Below are positions 11,755 to 23,334 of a stretch of 64,000 nt of DNA, one piece after another. Position 1 is the stretch's first letter; each line of letters begins with the position of its first letter. The notes beneath the pieces are model-generated. The model saw nothing but the letters and a program-made list of their open reading frames with translations. It was not told the origin of the DNA and searched no databases. Origin of the DNA: Larix kaempferi (Eukaryota > Streptophyta > Pinopsida > Pinales > Pinaceae); assembly GCA_027924585.1 (NCBI GenBank), contig BSBM01000643.1, forward strand, positions 17,904,501 through 17,968,500. Reading direction: 5' to 3'. Both the position numbers and the translations under genes were made by a program.

Positions 11755-11770
11755 AGTGCTCCACTCAAAA
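11709..11770. repeat. Short imperfect hairpin
   Basis: GAGTGGATACTCGTTGGATG is followed after a short loop by GCATCCAACGAGTGCTCCAC. The ~21 bp arms differ by one small gap and a substitution. It overlaps the right arm of the MITE-like element. Confidence 0.6.
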
Positions 11771-11879
11771 TTTGAGTAAAACCACAAGTAGATAAGTTGA
11801 ATATATGAATTAAAACAATAATTTTTTTTATCACAAATATGTCAACCATTATGGTTTACTCCTTTTCTGGAAATTATAT

Positions 11880-12960
11880 TGGTTCTTGAATTCCAACGCA
11901 TCAATGGCTCTTTTTCTTATGAGGTAGATCGTTTTTTTATGAGGCCCATTTCAAACTCCAAATTTGCTCTAATAGGGCTTTCGATCACTAAGAGCCTTAA
12001 AAATAGTAAACTATTTCCCTTGCATTATTTCTACTACGGCTTTAGATTGTATAAGGAGGATATATGATTTTCTCCTTGGAATGTTGAATGGATTTTCCCA
12101 AATTAGATCACTTCCCAAACTACCCATAACAAAATCATCCCCTAATGGAATAACCCCCCTCTAGCAAAGGGCATAAGAAATCTTCAAGTCTCAGGCAAGG
12201 AAGAGACCTTTGAACTTGAGGGCATGTCCTAGAAGAGGAAGGAGAGGATTGTTTCTTAGGGGAAGATATAGGGAGTTGAGTTTTCATATCCCCATAGCGT
12301 CCATCTCTACCATAAAACCATCACTCTTACGCAAAATTGATGACCCTTCCTTGAAAATAACTTCATGAACCATGAGGACTCCTCGGGTCCACCAAAAGAA
12401 CAAATTGGAGAAGATAAAAAAACATTTAAATCCTTATCTTTAAAGAGCGAGTTGTTATTCAAGAGGTTGACCACGTCCATACTCAATCCATGCTAACTTT
12501 TTCCATGTAATGACTATCTAAATGACACCAAAATGTCATCTAGCCTAGGTGACTACTTCTTCCAAGTTTTGAGCCACGAGTTCAGACTCTTTCAACTCAT
12601 ACAAGTCTAATTGGCTTACAGGTGGCTCATCCAAAGCTCCTTTCAAAGAGGTTAGAGCCTCAAAAGGAATTTTATTACAAAAACCCACCTCACCGCTAAA
12701 GAGAAAACCCTAACTTCTCTCTCTTCCTTTCAACCAAATATTCCTCCAAAGGAGTTGACCCAGATTGATTTCCCAAATCTTTCTTAAAAGTAGCTCCTTC
12801 ATCCAAATTGGATAGCGTTGAGAGACTTATCTTTGGGGATCAAAGCATGGGTGCAATAATTTCAAGGTTAGAAAACATGAGCCCCTGAGCCACCGACCAT
12901 GAAGGATCCATATGGCATCATGCTTCAACATAAACTTAAAGCCCAGTCATCTTCGAAAAA
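11880..12960 (-). pseudogene. Possible decayed coding remnant, unidentified
   Basis: Read on the minus strand, several short open stretches have protein-like composition. One near 12800-12710 includes NLDEGATFKKDLGNQ. Another near 12690-12560 includes GALDEPPVSQLDLYELKESE. They lie in different frames with stops between. It might be an old transposon ORF, for example LINE ORF1, but no diagnostic motif is visible, so family and limits are uncertain. Confidence 0.25.
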
Positions 12961-13369
12961 GAATATAAAACACAGGACAATATTTAAGAAGCATCCCCCA
13001 AGGCTCCTCAAGTCACGTCCTCAAGGAAGGTTGTGCAATTCTGATTCCAAAGAACTGTTCTAAGAGTGCCTTCCCCACAAACTTCATTATATTTTTGAAT
13101 TGAATCTATTCAACCAATGTAAACCTATGAATATTTTCACAACGTTTAATCACCTTCTGATTCTTCCCCTCGTGACACATTTGTTCTTAATCTCATTGGA
13201 CTGATTACCACCCAAAAAACTTTCAAAATTCAGCGCTCCACCAACAAAACGCTCTACCATCTCAGATACACCCTTCGATGGTTGAAAACACTATGATGAA
13301 AATTGTTAAATCAAAGCCATCCAACACATGTCGCAAATTAGAATTCAAATAAATCGTTTTATTTCCGAA
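12961..13369. other. Spacer with no recognised feature
   Basis: I see no gene, repeat or motif that I can support here. Confidence 0.3.
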
Positions 13370-14690
13370 TTAAAAAAAAAATATTTCTTTAATTCAAACG
13401 TTAAACTTTGGTATGATATATAAATATTGAAAACTAATGTAAAGTCAAACTATATTGACTTTTTGACGATTACAATATACTGGCCGAGGTAGATATAATA
13501 AACAACTTTAAAAAACATTTTTTTTATGATAAAAATAAAAATAAAAATATTATAAAATACAAAATTCAAATAATTATTTTGTCCAATTATTTTAAATTTC
13601 ATTTTTTTTCCAATTATTTTAAATAAATTTAAATTTTAATTAGAAAAAAAATAAACTCCAATTATTTCAATTTTCATTTTTTTCCAATTATTTTAAATAA
13701 ATATAAATTCCAATTATTCAATTAGAAAAAATTAAAACTCCAATTATTTCAATATTTTAAATAAATTTAAATTCCAATTATTTCAATAAGAAAAAATTAA
13801 ACTCCAATTATTTCAATTTTCGTTTTCTCTATTTCATTTTTTCCAATTATTTTAAATAAATTTAAATTCCAATTATTTCTATTAGAAAAAATTAAATTTC
13901 AATTATTTTAATTTTCATTTTTTCAAGTTATTTCAAATGATATTTAAGAATTAATAAACTATTTCTTTAAAAAACATTTGAAAATTATCATAGAAAATTA
14001 AAAAATTTCAAATAATATTTTTCTTCAAATGAATAAATTATAAAATTATAAACTGTTTTTAATAAAAAATATTTAAAAAATAAGAAGATTCAAACAATCA
14101 TTTTCTTCAAATAAATTATAAACTATTTTTAATAAAAAAATATTTAAAAAATAAGAAGATTCAAACAATCATTTTCTTCAATTATTTGAAAAAAAAATAT
14201 GAAATTTAAGAATTAATAAACTATTTTCTAAAAAAAAACATTTTAAAAATATCATAAAAATAAAAATAAGAAGATTCTAATAATCATTTTCTCCAATTAT
14301 TTAAAAAAATTATGAAATCTAAAAATTAATAACTAAAAAACATTTTAAACTAATAATTTCAATAATTATTTTCTCCAATTATGTTAAATTTTTTTACAAA
14401 ATTTAAAAAATCTTAACTTAAAAACATTTTAAAATTATCATAAAAATAAAAATTCAAGTAATCATTTTCTTCAATTATTTCAAATAAATAAATTATAAAA
14501 TTATAAACTATTTTTTAATAAAAAGACATTTTAAAAATAAGAAGATTCAAAAAGAAATTTTAAAAATAAGAAAATTTTTGTATGAATTATTTCAAAAAAA
14601 AAAATTATGAAATTTAAAAATTTTAAAAAAACAATTTAAAAAACAAAACAAAAACACTAATGTTAAAAGAAATCAATTATGAAATTGCAA
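13370..14690. repeat. AT-rich degenerate repeat block
   Basis: About 1.3 kb of very AT-rich sequence built from recurring words such as TCCAATTATTTTAAATAAAT, AAATTCCAATTATTTCAA, AACTATTTTTAATAAAAA and AAGAAGATTCAAACAATCAT. One ~85 bp stretch occurs twice almost exactly near 14045-14110 and 14107-14180. No frame is supported. Similar composition returns at 49120-49700. Confidence 0.7.
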
Positions 14691-14885
14691 CAGATCTCAC
14701 ATTTAAATCCCCTAAACTAAATTATGTTATTTTTTATTTTTTTATTATCTTAGTGATAATCTATATTCACAAGTTGGGCATTATGGTAGTTTTGTAAAGT
14801 TATTGTTTATTAGTTGGAAATTAACTAATCAATTTGGGTACGTCAAAATTGGCATAAGTAACTTTGTTTACTTATCCTTTGAGCT

Positions 14886-14901
14886 AACAATTTCATTCGA
14901 T
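14886..14901. repeat. Target-site duplication of the retrocopy, left
   Basis: AACAATTTCATTCGAT here is identical to 16223-16238. The left copy lies directly before the inserted sequence. The length (14 to 16 bp, because A bases overlap the tail) is typical of LINE-mediated insertion. Confidence 0.85.
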
Positions 14902-16222
14902 CCCAGATGCGGGTGTCCACGTGCCACCCATTTCCTCTAACGCACACACGCGGTAGCACATGCATGATCCTGGCGATCTGGACAACGACGCTCAATTAAG
15001 GGAGAAGGACGATGGGGATAATCATCCTCCTCTTCGCGCGAGCTTGAATTAAACTCTCTCTCGGTTGTTGTGCGATGCATTCATTCCTGCCACCCTCCCG
15101 ATGATGACAGACTGGTTCATTTATTGCCTCCATAGGAGGAACTCTGCTCGGCTCGGTCCTTTAAATTATCTACTCGACATGATTTTTACACCTAGTGCTA
15201 CGCTCTGGCTCTTTTCTACAACTCCCTCCACTGAGTTCACGACCATCCTTGTGATTTCCCCTGGTGTGCTCACTGCCATGACACCTCGCAACAAAGGTAT
15301 TTCACGTCGCGGCAGCAGCAGAACCAATTCCAGTCGGAGACCTAGGGTTGCCATGGACTGGACTGTCATGGATGGGTATGCTCTGCGCATCTCGGCGCGA
15401 ACTCGAGGTCTAATAGATGAGTGGGAAGCACGTAGAGTGGCGGCCCTACTTGCATCTGGCAGCAATGGCACTGCCATAAATCATTATTGGTTGTTAAAGA
15501 ATATGATCAGCACCCTAGTGGAAGAAATGGAAGCTAGCTGGCATGTGAGCACTAGCATTGTAAGGAACATCAATGCCATCCTGAAAGAGGCTACCGACCA
15601 CTCGAAAACCCTGAGTGCGAATATGACCTGGGACATTTTCTCCTTAGGTGGTACTTCTGAACCTATTGCTGAAAACAACGAGGGTGATGAGGCTCCAGAA
15701 GCGCCAAAACCTAGGTCTTCACAGAAAAATCCAAAGGTCAGAAGGACAAGGGCTCAACTCCTGCCACACTCGCGACCGATGCTGTTAAAAAGGGTTCTCC
15801 TGCTCCAGGTTCTCCTTCCCCCACTCTCCCCCACCTGGGGACTCTTGAATATTTTTATGTTGCCTGTCCCATTCTCAAGGAGACACCAGAAGCACCTCAG
15901 GAAAAACGCTAAATGGGCTGCCATAGCTCCGGGTCATCTCTGTAATTATCAGTTTTTTTGCTTTAAATTTCTGCATAGTTTATTTTCTAGCAATACCAAA
16001 CAGTTTGATACTCTATTTTTGAAGCAAGTCCCAGTTTTTTTATGGGCAGACCATGCCCTTGAGGCCTTTATTTTGTATTATGTCAGTCAGTCCAGCATTT
16101 TTGAGTGATTAGGATGGTGGCTTCATCATCTGAGGCCTCCCCAACCTGCCACAAACTTTTCGACTCCAGATGTATATTTTGTACCTGTTAATTAAATTTC
16201 TCTCTGCAACTTTAAAAAAAAA
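14902..16222 (+). mobile_element. Retrocopy (processed transcript) with poly(A) tail and target duplications
   Basis: About 1.3 kb lies between two copies of AACAATTTCATTCGAT. Its right end is an A11 run (16214-16224), with AATTAAA at 16190-16196 about 18 bases earlier as a likely polyadenylation signal. These are the marks of an mRNA copied and inserted by LINE machinery. The base composition is more GC-rich than the AT-rich sequence to its left. A LINE such as the family at 51152-57517 could supply the enzyme; that is inference. It could also be an unusual non-autonomous retroposon rather than a host mRNA copy. Confidence 0.75.
15278..15928 (+). pseudogene. Unidentified protein frame inside the retrocopy
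   Basis: I do not recognise this protein. From ATG 15278 the frame gives a basic, serine/arginine-rich N-terminus (SRRGSSRTNSSRRPRVAMDW), then a helical region with ISARTRGLIDEWEARRVAAL and LVEEMEASWHVSTSIVRNIN, then an acidic linker (NNEGDEAPEAPKP). The open frame actually extends upstream to ATG 15065 and downstream to 16108. After about 15735, however, the neighbouring frame reads better (KDKGSTPATLATDAVKKGSP, then LGTLEYFYVACP, ending at TAA near 15911). A single-base frameshift probably occurred. Either start (15065 or 15278) is possible. No membrane segment or signal peptide is evident in the main part. Confidence 0.45.
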
Positions 16223-16238
16223 AACAATTTCATTCGAT
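16223..16238. repeat. Target-site duplication of the retrocopy, right
   Basis: AACAATTTCATTCGAT follows the A-run of the retrocopy and matches 14886-14901. Removing one copy and the insert joins TTTGAGCT-AACAATTTCATTCGAT to ATTGCAGG. Confidence 0.85.
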
Positions 16239-17479
16239 ATTGCAGGTACCTTCCAAGGGCTTGATCTTCAACCTACCAGGGTGGAATCTTAGAAGGTGAA
16301 AACCTCTTAACCCTAAGTCTTACGAGAATTTAATTACTAAATAGTTGATATTCACCCTTAACCACTTTTAAATTTGTGGTCATGGTTGATATGCGCCCTT
16401 TGGCGAATATCAACCACATTTAAAAATGTGGCTGTTGCTAGTTTACTTCCTTTCCTACAAATATGTTTTAATGTTTTAATGTCCTTTGTTTGTGTTTATA
16501 ACAGGCAGATTCACAGATCTCGAAGACTACCCATTAATGAGCTATCTCCATCCAATAGAAGATTACGGTATTGGGTAGAGATTTAACTAAGCTTAGTTAG
16601 CTTAACACCCAACCTATGCAATGTTAACTTTGAACACATCCTTGGGTTAATATTGTTGACTTACCACAAACCCCATTCTTTGGGCTAAGTGGGAAATATG
16701 ATTATCAATTTTTAAGGCACATTGTACTCTCGAGTGCCATGTTTTACCTTGTCGAGGTTAATGATTTATGTATTGCATCTATCCTCTACCTATAGGGTTG
16801 CAAGGGTTTGTACTCGCCATTTTCTATTCCCATCATTCGGCTCCGGCCTGTTCATGGCCACCATGAAGAAGGGATGAGTCTTTGCACGCCTTGAATGTAA
16901 TGTCATTTCTGCCAATTGATATCTGTCAACTTCCTGTGTATCTCTAACTCGTTTTGGCTTGGATTTTCTTTGCAATTAGTGTTAACTTGGAACATTGACA
17001 GTTCGATAAGGGTAAACCTTCAATAATGAAGGTTTTAATTCTTTTTTTTTCCATTGTTTAATAACTAGCATTCGCCCCTTTAGGGACAAAAATGAACGCC
17101 GCTATGAGAAGAGGAAAGTTAGAAGGAAGACAAACATAAGCAGAGACAGTACTTGAATTAACTAATTGAACGCAAATATACATTAAGGAATAAATGTCAT
17201 TCGATTAATGAAAATGCACGACATAATCCAACTGCAAATAATTCATTGACCCATAAAGTATCAACTAAATGTAGCACCAAATTGCAAATAGATATAGCAA
17301 GTAGATATTCAAATATCATTCATCAAATAATAGTAGCCTTATTCAATATTTTATCAACGTCAACATATAACTTTCAGATATGTATGTAATCCGAGTTGAT
17401 TGATTTTATAGCAAAAGTAGAGAGCGAGTAAAAACTACGATAACCAGTTCAAGTACCTGAAGTAAATACTCAATATGAT
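16239..17479. other. Spacer with no supported gene
   Basis: Short frames (16374-16586 +, 16790-16975 -) have no recognisable content. A TTGATATTCACCCTT/TTGATATGCGCCCTTTGGCGAATATCAACC region near 16345-16410 can form a small stem. I see nothing else that can be named. Confidence 0.3.
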
Positions 17480-17757
17480 TTGGCATAAAATCTTAAAAAA
17501 GAAAGCTTTAAAACCAAAGATCTACCACAAAAATGCATTAATAGTGCATACAACATATCCCGACTGGTCCACAAAGCTTGTCGACTTAACCGACCGACAT
17601 ATCTTGACTACTTCACAGAGCTTGTCGACTTACATTGCAAATTTTCGGCTGATGGGCCTAGTCGATAGGTTCTTTTTGCCGAAGAAAGAAGGAGATGTGA
17701 AATAATTGAACAAAAGATGGATGACTGTGCAAAATTGATAGATGTAGCTGGTGCTGT
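17480..17757 (-). repeat. GTCGA-rich segment downstream of the minus-strand ORF
   Basis: It has repeated CTTGTCGACTTA words (17578-17588 and 17624-17634), CCGACTGGTCCA, CCGACCGAC and AGTCGATAGG. The same GTCGA/TCGAC richness marks 34837-41000, so it may be LTR-like sequence of the same old element. No LTR boundary was found. Confidence 0.3.
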
Positions 17758-20700
17758 TTATTTATGACTGGAACTGGCCGCTGCTTCTTGTTGTGCACAG
17801 GCCTGAACAATTGTTTCAGCCGAGATAGATAGATGGTGGTGAAAGCTTTCCCAATGGTGCAGTGTGTTTTGGATGTCAATCGTAACTGTTGTCAGACTTG
17901 ATAACTCAGTCATCTTTTCCTCTGTTGTCTTGCTTTGCAAATGAATTAAGTCTGGACTAAATAGCTCAATTTTCTGATTGGCGGTTATAAGCAGTGTTTG
18001 GAGATGTGGTTGAAGATGTTCCACTTTAAAGAGGTTGTTTCGGGCTTGGCTCAACCATTGCTCTTCACTTTTTCTAGTTTCTCCAATTTGCTATTTTCTA
18101 TCAGAATTTGATCTTCGATGGTTCTGCTCATGGTGCCGTCAGCTACTTGGCGTTGTTGATGAAGTTTATCAATTAAGTCACTTGTGTTCCACATTTCTGT
18201 GAATACATCGCCATAGTGTTTGTACCAATTTCAGAGAACATCAATGACAGTAGCTGCTTGGTCATTATACTGGTTGAGATAATCATATGCTAAATTGAAT
18301 GCTTCATATTATGTTGGCATCAGGGATGCTGTTATGATGGCCTATTCTTGTCGGTCCTTGATGAGTTCTTCTCGCAATCTCGACATGACTGTTTGGAATA
18401 ACTGAAGAGCTTTATCAAGTGTGCTAGTCGTGTCAAAGCTGGCTAGAAGAGAAACGAATTCTTGCACTAAGTCCTGACACTTAGCCAAAAATACATTTTG
18501 GTCCTGTTGTAATCCGTGTATGCAGTCTTCGGTTTCTAGTCATCGATGTCATTGCTCTCGACTAATTGCATCAGCCAATAAGTCGAGCTCTGTTTGTGTT
18601 GCTTCTTGTGGCTTGTATGTCGAGATGGGGTCAAATTGGTCAAGATGTATAGATAATCGACCCAGCTGAGAGATATGATCCATATGCTATTGTTGCTGTT
18701 GCAGCTCTCTATTTTGGCATCGTTTGTCTTGACACTACTTTTTCTTGGACTTCTGTTGAGATTGTGGAGGCTCTAGTTGCTTTTCTGAGTTTTTGTGTGT
18801 CTCGGCTGCTTCTCATGAGAATTGTGTTTCCACTTGTGCTTCGTCAATGTTTTGTTATGCTTGTATTGAGCTACTTGGTATGGCTTCTATATTTGTTGGG
18901 AGTGCTTCTGCGGCCATTGGTTGATTGTCTTCTTGTCCTTGTTCCATGGCTGCTTCAGTGATTTATGCTGTTGGTTCGACTTCTAGTTCCATGGCTGCTT
19001 CAGTGATTTCTACTACTGGTTTGGCTGTTGCTCCGAAGATTTCTTGAGCTGGTGCTTCTTGTTCTTGAATTACTTGAGATGGAGTAGTGGTTCCGTCAAC
19101 AGGGGTAGGGAACGACACATTAATATCTGGTGTGTCTTTGACATGGGGAGCAGGGTTGGAAAGGGAGCTTCCAGATGGTTCCGGACTGAGGACAAGAGAC
19201 AACACTTCTGGTATCAATGATTCAACTGAATTCAGAACTTCAAGGTCTGGGGGTTGTTCTAGTGGATTGACGACAGGTCGGGGAGGTGAATGGGCTTGCA
19301 CCGATAGGTTCACTGGAAAAGGGATAAACTGTCAAGTTTCCTCGCAAGAAATGGGACTGGTGGGGTCCAAATTATGCTGAAGATGTCTATGATGCATACC
19401 AATTGCTTCTGGTGCTGAAGTAGTCGGAGGGTTCAATAATTTAGTTGGGTCAGCACCAAGAGGGGTGGAATCATTCAATGGGTTATTGTCGATGAAGACA
19501 GGTTTCTTCGTCACTAAATCTTGCCATTTTGGGAACATATTGGGAAGATTGGTTATGAACTGCATTAGGTCTTGTTCAGTTTGAAATGTTTGATGAAGAC
19601 AGAGAGGAATAGATTGTACAACATTTGAAAACTGAGTTAATGATAAAGGTGCAAGTGGAGTACTTACAGGTGTAGCGAAAATACCGTCTTCCGTCACAAT
19701 AGTCGGAGACATTGCAGGTGAACTTACAGTCAAGTCAGTAGAATCCTCAATCATAAGCTGAACTTTATTTTTTGGTTGTGGTCGGCTATGAGCTTCCTTG
19801 GCTTCCAAAAATATCTTAGACTCCTCATTGATTGGTACTTTATTTTTAGCTGCATTCTTGAGAATTTGTGTTGCACTGTCGAACAGTTCTACCTCGTCTT
19901 CCTCATTCGGCTCCTGTATGATCATTTTTCTTTTTCCCTTTCCATGTAATTGTACATTTCGTGCTTGCCGAGCTTCTATTAACTCGTCGGCTAGCTGTTG
20001 AATGTTGTCACTCTCCAAAGCATATTCTGGGTTGGAGTGACTTTGTTCATTTGAATGTTCGGCTGTATCCGGAGGGTCTTCATGTGGTGTAAGAGTAAGT
20101 GCTAGAGTTTGCTGTGCAATTGTAGGTTCATCTTCATATACAAAGGTGTGCATATATAGGAGGCCTTCATACTCTTCCTCTTTTTCTGGATCTGTTAGAG
20201 GTTCAACTATGGGGACGCTGACCTCTCAGGCCTTAGTAGGAATTGTCAGTATTGTATTGCTTTGTCTGCTGATCTCATTGAATATTTCATCAACGGAAGG
20301 GTAAAAGTTGAGAGCTCTTGCAGCACCACCTATGCCTTGCAGGTGCCAGACCTTGGTGTGATCCAGGTCAAGTTGGATGTGTGCCGACGAAGGAATACTT
20401 CGTCGAACATTTTGAGGTACTCTCCATCTAGTGGATACAGTTTTTAGGTTTTGAAACCAGACTTCGAGCCAGATTTTTACAGTTAAGGGGCCTAGCTGAT
20501 TTCCCCCAAATGTAAAAGACTTGAAGTTATGCATTAACATGGTTCTTTCTAGAGCAAAGTCTTTATTTTCTGCTGCTCTCAAATGCGTCATGGCAATCCA
20601 GATAATTAGCTATGGGTACCGAATGGTCGCTTTATCATTTTCACATTTGGAGCATATCATCTGGATAATGTCGGTTAAGTAGTTTGCCCAGTTGTATTGT

Positions 20701-21305
20701 TTGCCACTTACTGCCATGTTCAGTACTACCTCTAGCATTTCCATTTTTAGATCCGAACCGCGACCCGAATTTTATAAAGCGGTCGAAATGATTCGAGAAG
20801 CTATCTTATAATTTTCATATTTCATATTACTTATCACTAACCCTCGAGAATTTTTTCCATTCGAGTGCTCTGTAAATTCTTCAATCAACTCTGGCCTCTG
20901 TCGAATGGGTACGTCTTCACCTTTATTTGACAATCCTGTAATCTTGTAAATAAGTGCACCATTTATCTCAACCGGGGTATCAAAATAAAATTTTCCATTA
21001 TGATATCTGCTAACTATGAATTGAACAATAATATCCTTGAGTCCTCCAAATGATTCAAGCAGAGGTGCTTGCATGTAATTCAGAACTGTAGCAGTCCGTA
21101 ATTTTACAGCTTCTTCTCTCCATTGGCCTTTTGAATCTTTTCCCCAAATTAGAATGTCTTTCCATGTTCTTTGCCAATGTGACTCCTGTACCTTAGCATT
21201 TTGAACCTGCTGCAAGTGGGTTTGCAATGGTGTTTGGGCTGTCTCTAACTCACAAAATTTAGCTGCGACTGAACGAGTTGTTGTCTGAACCCTCTTGGGC
21301 GCCAT
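17758..21305 (-). pseudogene. Large broken ORF of an old element, related to the extra ORF at 30678-33422
   Basis: The start is ATG 21305-21303 (MAPKRVQTTTRSVAAKF). Four open blocks (to 20772, 20591-20226, 20153-19332, 19313-18963) share one frame and are separated by stops. A last block (18054-17758) is in another frame. Near residues 105-130 it has NGALIYKITGLSNKGEDVPI, and further on GKQYNW. The extra ORF of the younger element has DMIHRITGLSKVGKDPN and GEQYNW in the same order. The middle is acidic, P/T-rich and low in order; the last block is helical and Q-rich. No pol motif and no membrane segment is seen. Function is unknown; it is an accessory retroelement protein by position and kinship. 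Confidence 0.5.
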
Positions 21306-21310
21306 GGTTT

Positions 21311-21690
21311 CTATGCAATTATAAATATCGTAGAGGTTTTCTGGTATTTCTTAATTCTGGTTTTCCAATTCTTGTAGAAGAGTATCGAGGAATCCTTGAC
21401 TTCGGGATTTAAAGAAAATGAGCTCGGCACGTGTGACTGTAAAGTAGATGGGTGTAATAAAGAGTGATTTAATGACGGAGTTAATTTTGATTGACATTCT
21501 ATCCATGCCTCATTAAATGGATGCTTTTCATTTATGTTGGAAGATTTTTGCCTTCTATCTTTTATCTGATCATGTCGGTTATGGCTAAGTTGTCGATTAT
21601 GATTAATACGGTGATTTTGACTTGTACGTGTGGCGACTTGGAAACTTCCATCTTGAAATCCTTGGTATTGTCGACGCATAGGGTTGATAT
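21311..21690 (-). pseudogene. Frame X: basic N/H/R-rich ORF just upstream of the minus-strand ORF
   Basis: This frame ends at TAG 21313-21311, five bases before the ATG at 21305. Its protein contains RRQYQGFQDGSFQVATRTSQ, a run rich in N, H and R, and KLTPSLNHSLLHPSTLQSHV. A second copy at 35299-35583 keeps the same frame over about 95 codons (RQYQGFQDGSFQVAMRTSQ). Shared frame in two diverged copies suggests it once coded. Composition would suit a nucleic-acid-binding tail, but that is a guess. It is cut at its 5' side by the insertion at 21707. Confidence 0.4.
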
Positions 21691-21706
21691 AAAATTTGTT
21701 GGATCT
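21420..21706. repeat. Repeat A, copy 1
   Basis: It matches 35299-35583 (both contain GTAAAGTAGATGGGT, AATAAAGAGTGATTTAA and CTTGGTATTGTCGA). The order A1 - R1 - A2 - spacer - R2 is restored if the 13 kb element at 21707-34831 is removed, so A and R form a partial tandem duplication. Confidence 0.75.
21702..21706. repeat. Target-site duplication GATCT, left
   Basis: GATCT lies directly before the left LTR and again directly after the right LTR (34832-34836). Five bases is the usual size for Ty3/gypsy integration. Confidence 0.85.
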
Positions 21707-23101
21707 TCTTGGAGCATAGGCCGCAGCTATGGTAAAGCTGCAAATTTTGAGGAAAAAGCACAAGTGTTGAAGGGAAAGTGCTAATTTTGAATAAGTACCA
21801 ATTTTGGGGCAGAAGTGAATAAGTGCACAGTACGGTGCCAGATGGACAAGCTCAGCACAGATTACGGACCGGAAATCATGGAGCTCGCGCGCACACATCA
21901 AAGGAGAATGAATGTGTCCAAGTAGAAAGCTCAGCTACCGCAATAAATGAAGCGACGGAATAGAGGGCTCAGCTACCCTCATTAAGGCTAAGTACAGAAG
22001 TTATGGTTGCTCTGACCAAGGAAGAGCAACGGACCAAAGCATTGAAGGCGAAGGACAAGCAGCAGTGAACGATGAAGCGGTGCCCATACCCGCAATCTGC
22101 GCCGGAAATCACGGAGCCTGCAGGAAGCAGCGACGTGACTACAAGCGGCGCCTACAGTACACCTAGCCATGTACGCGGTTAGGGTTTTTGGGGAATACTG
22201 CTAGGAAAGGCCCACAGTTTTGTAAAGGTGCGACCGCCAAGGCCACCTATATAGATGTGTAATTGAAAAGAAAGAAGGTTAGATGTTAGATGTTTAGCCA
22301 TTAGAGAGCTAGAGTGGCTAGAAGGCCTTTGTAAGTTGATGATTGAGCTTGCAGACAGTCTGAGTCGACGTCTGAACCATTGTAATCTCTGTAGAGGAAG
22401 AGAGTAGATCTAAGAGAAGGGCTCCCAGCTGTGTGCATGGAGTTTCCTGGAAAGATCTAAGGCTGCAGCTGTGTGTGCAGCATTACTGTGTAATTTCCCC
22501 TTGAGTTAATATAAGATATACTTCCCGTGGACGTGGATTCCCGTGGAGGTGAATTCCATAAGTCTATTTGTTATGATAATGTTTCGCGTGAATGCATGTC
22601 TGTGTGTTGTTATCTGTGCTTTCATGAACATTGCATTATCCTTATGAATATGTTAAGTATGTTCCCGAAGCTTCCTTAGACATTATAATTGTCAAGTATC
22701 AAAGGAATCTGTAGAACGTCGTCGCTGTGGTGCTTGAGAAGTGTGTGGCTGCGCCATGGTGCAAGGCCGGAGACGTTACAGTATCAGACGCTGAGGGTAA
22801 TCGCCTCGCGCATCGGAGGGTAGATACCTCACAACTAGGCTAGTACGAGCTTCAGCGCTATCGCGCTGAGAGATCTACGGAAGAGTAAGACATTCCGCTC
22901 CGAGGACTCCCGGAAGGAGGGAGAAGATTGCAGTCTCCGCGTTGCCAAGGTTGAGGAAGCCTAATTCCTTAGCACCCCCATAGCCACTTTGGGTGAGACT
23001 TCGGGCTGCTGCGCAGCTCGTTGCCGAGAGGGCCAGTGCACCAAGGGGTGTTTGTTGCTGCGCTTCATTAAAACCTGGGTCTGTCCAAAAAGCAGCCAAC
23101 A
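21707..23101 (+). repeat. 5' LTR of the Ty3/gypsy element (1395 bp)
   Basis: It aligns end to end with 33435-34831. Its first bases are TCTTGGAGCATA instead of TGTGGGAGCATA, so the terminal TG is mutated; the end is GCCAACA. A TATATA box lies at 22248-22253 and the CCCTTGAGTTAATATAAG region near 22498 may hold the polyadenylation zone. Short frames inside are LTR noise. Confidence 0.9.
22248..22253 (+). promoter_or_regulatory. TATA box of the 5' LTR
   Basis: CCTATATAGATG is identical in the 3' LTR (33976-33981) and lies about 540 bp into the LTR, a usual place for the U3 core promoter. Confidence 0.55.
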
Positions 23102-23334
23102 AATGGTTCCGTTTCCTTGAGACTTGTTATTCCGGCGACGTGCGAGATTGATGCGCAACCTAGAGAAAAAGGGAGCCAACAAATGATTCCATTTCCTTGA
23201 GACTTGTTACTCCAGCGACGCGCGAGATTGTTGCCTTATGGTTTGTTAAGCCAACAAATGGTTCCATTGCCTCGAGACTTGCTCAGCCAACAAATGGTTC
23301 TGTCGTCAGCTTCAACACTATTATTTTGAAGGCA
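23092..23334 (+). repeat. Leader with four copies of the LTR-end/primer motif
   Basis: GCCAACAAATGGTTCC or a close form occurs at the LTR/internal junction (23095) and again near 23175, 23249 and 23285. The first two are followed by a related block (TTTCCTTGAGACTTGTTA, then TCC-GCGACG). The primer site should begin at TGGTTCC just after the LTR, so the primer region itself seems to be iterated. I do not assign a tRNA. Confidence 0.6.

Noticed and set aside
15065-16108. 347-codon frame as an intact host gene
   Set aside because: It lies within a poly(A)-tailed insertion with target duplications, has no introns, and shows a probable frameshift near 15735.
16374-16975. Short frames on both strands as small genes
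   Set aside because: They lack motifs, codon-use support or conserved copies.
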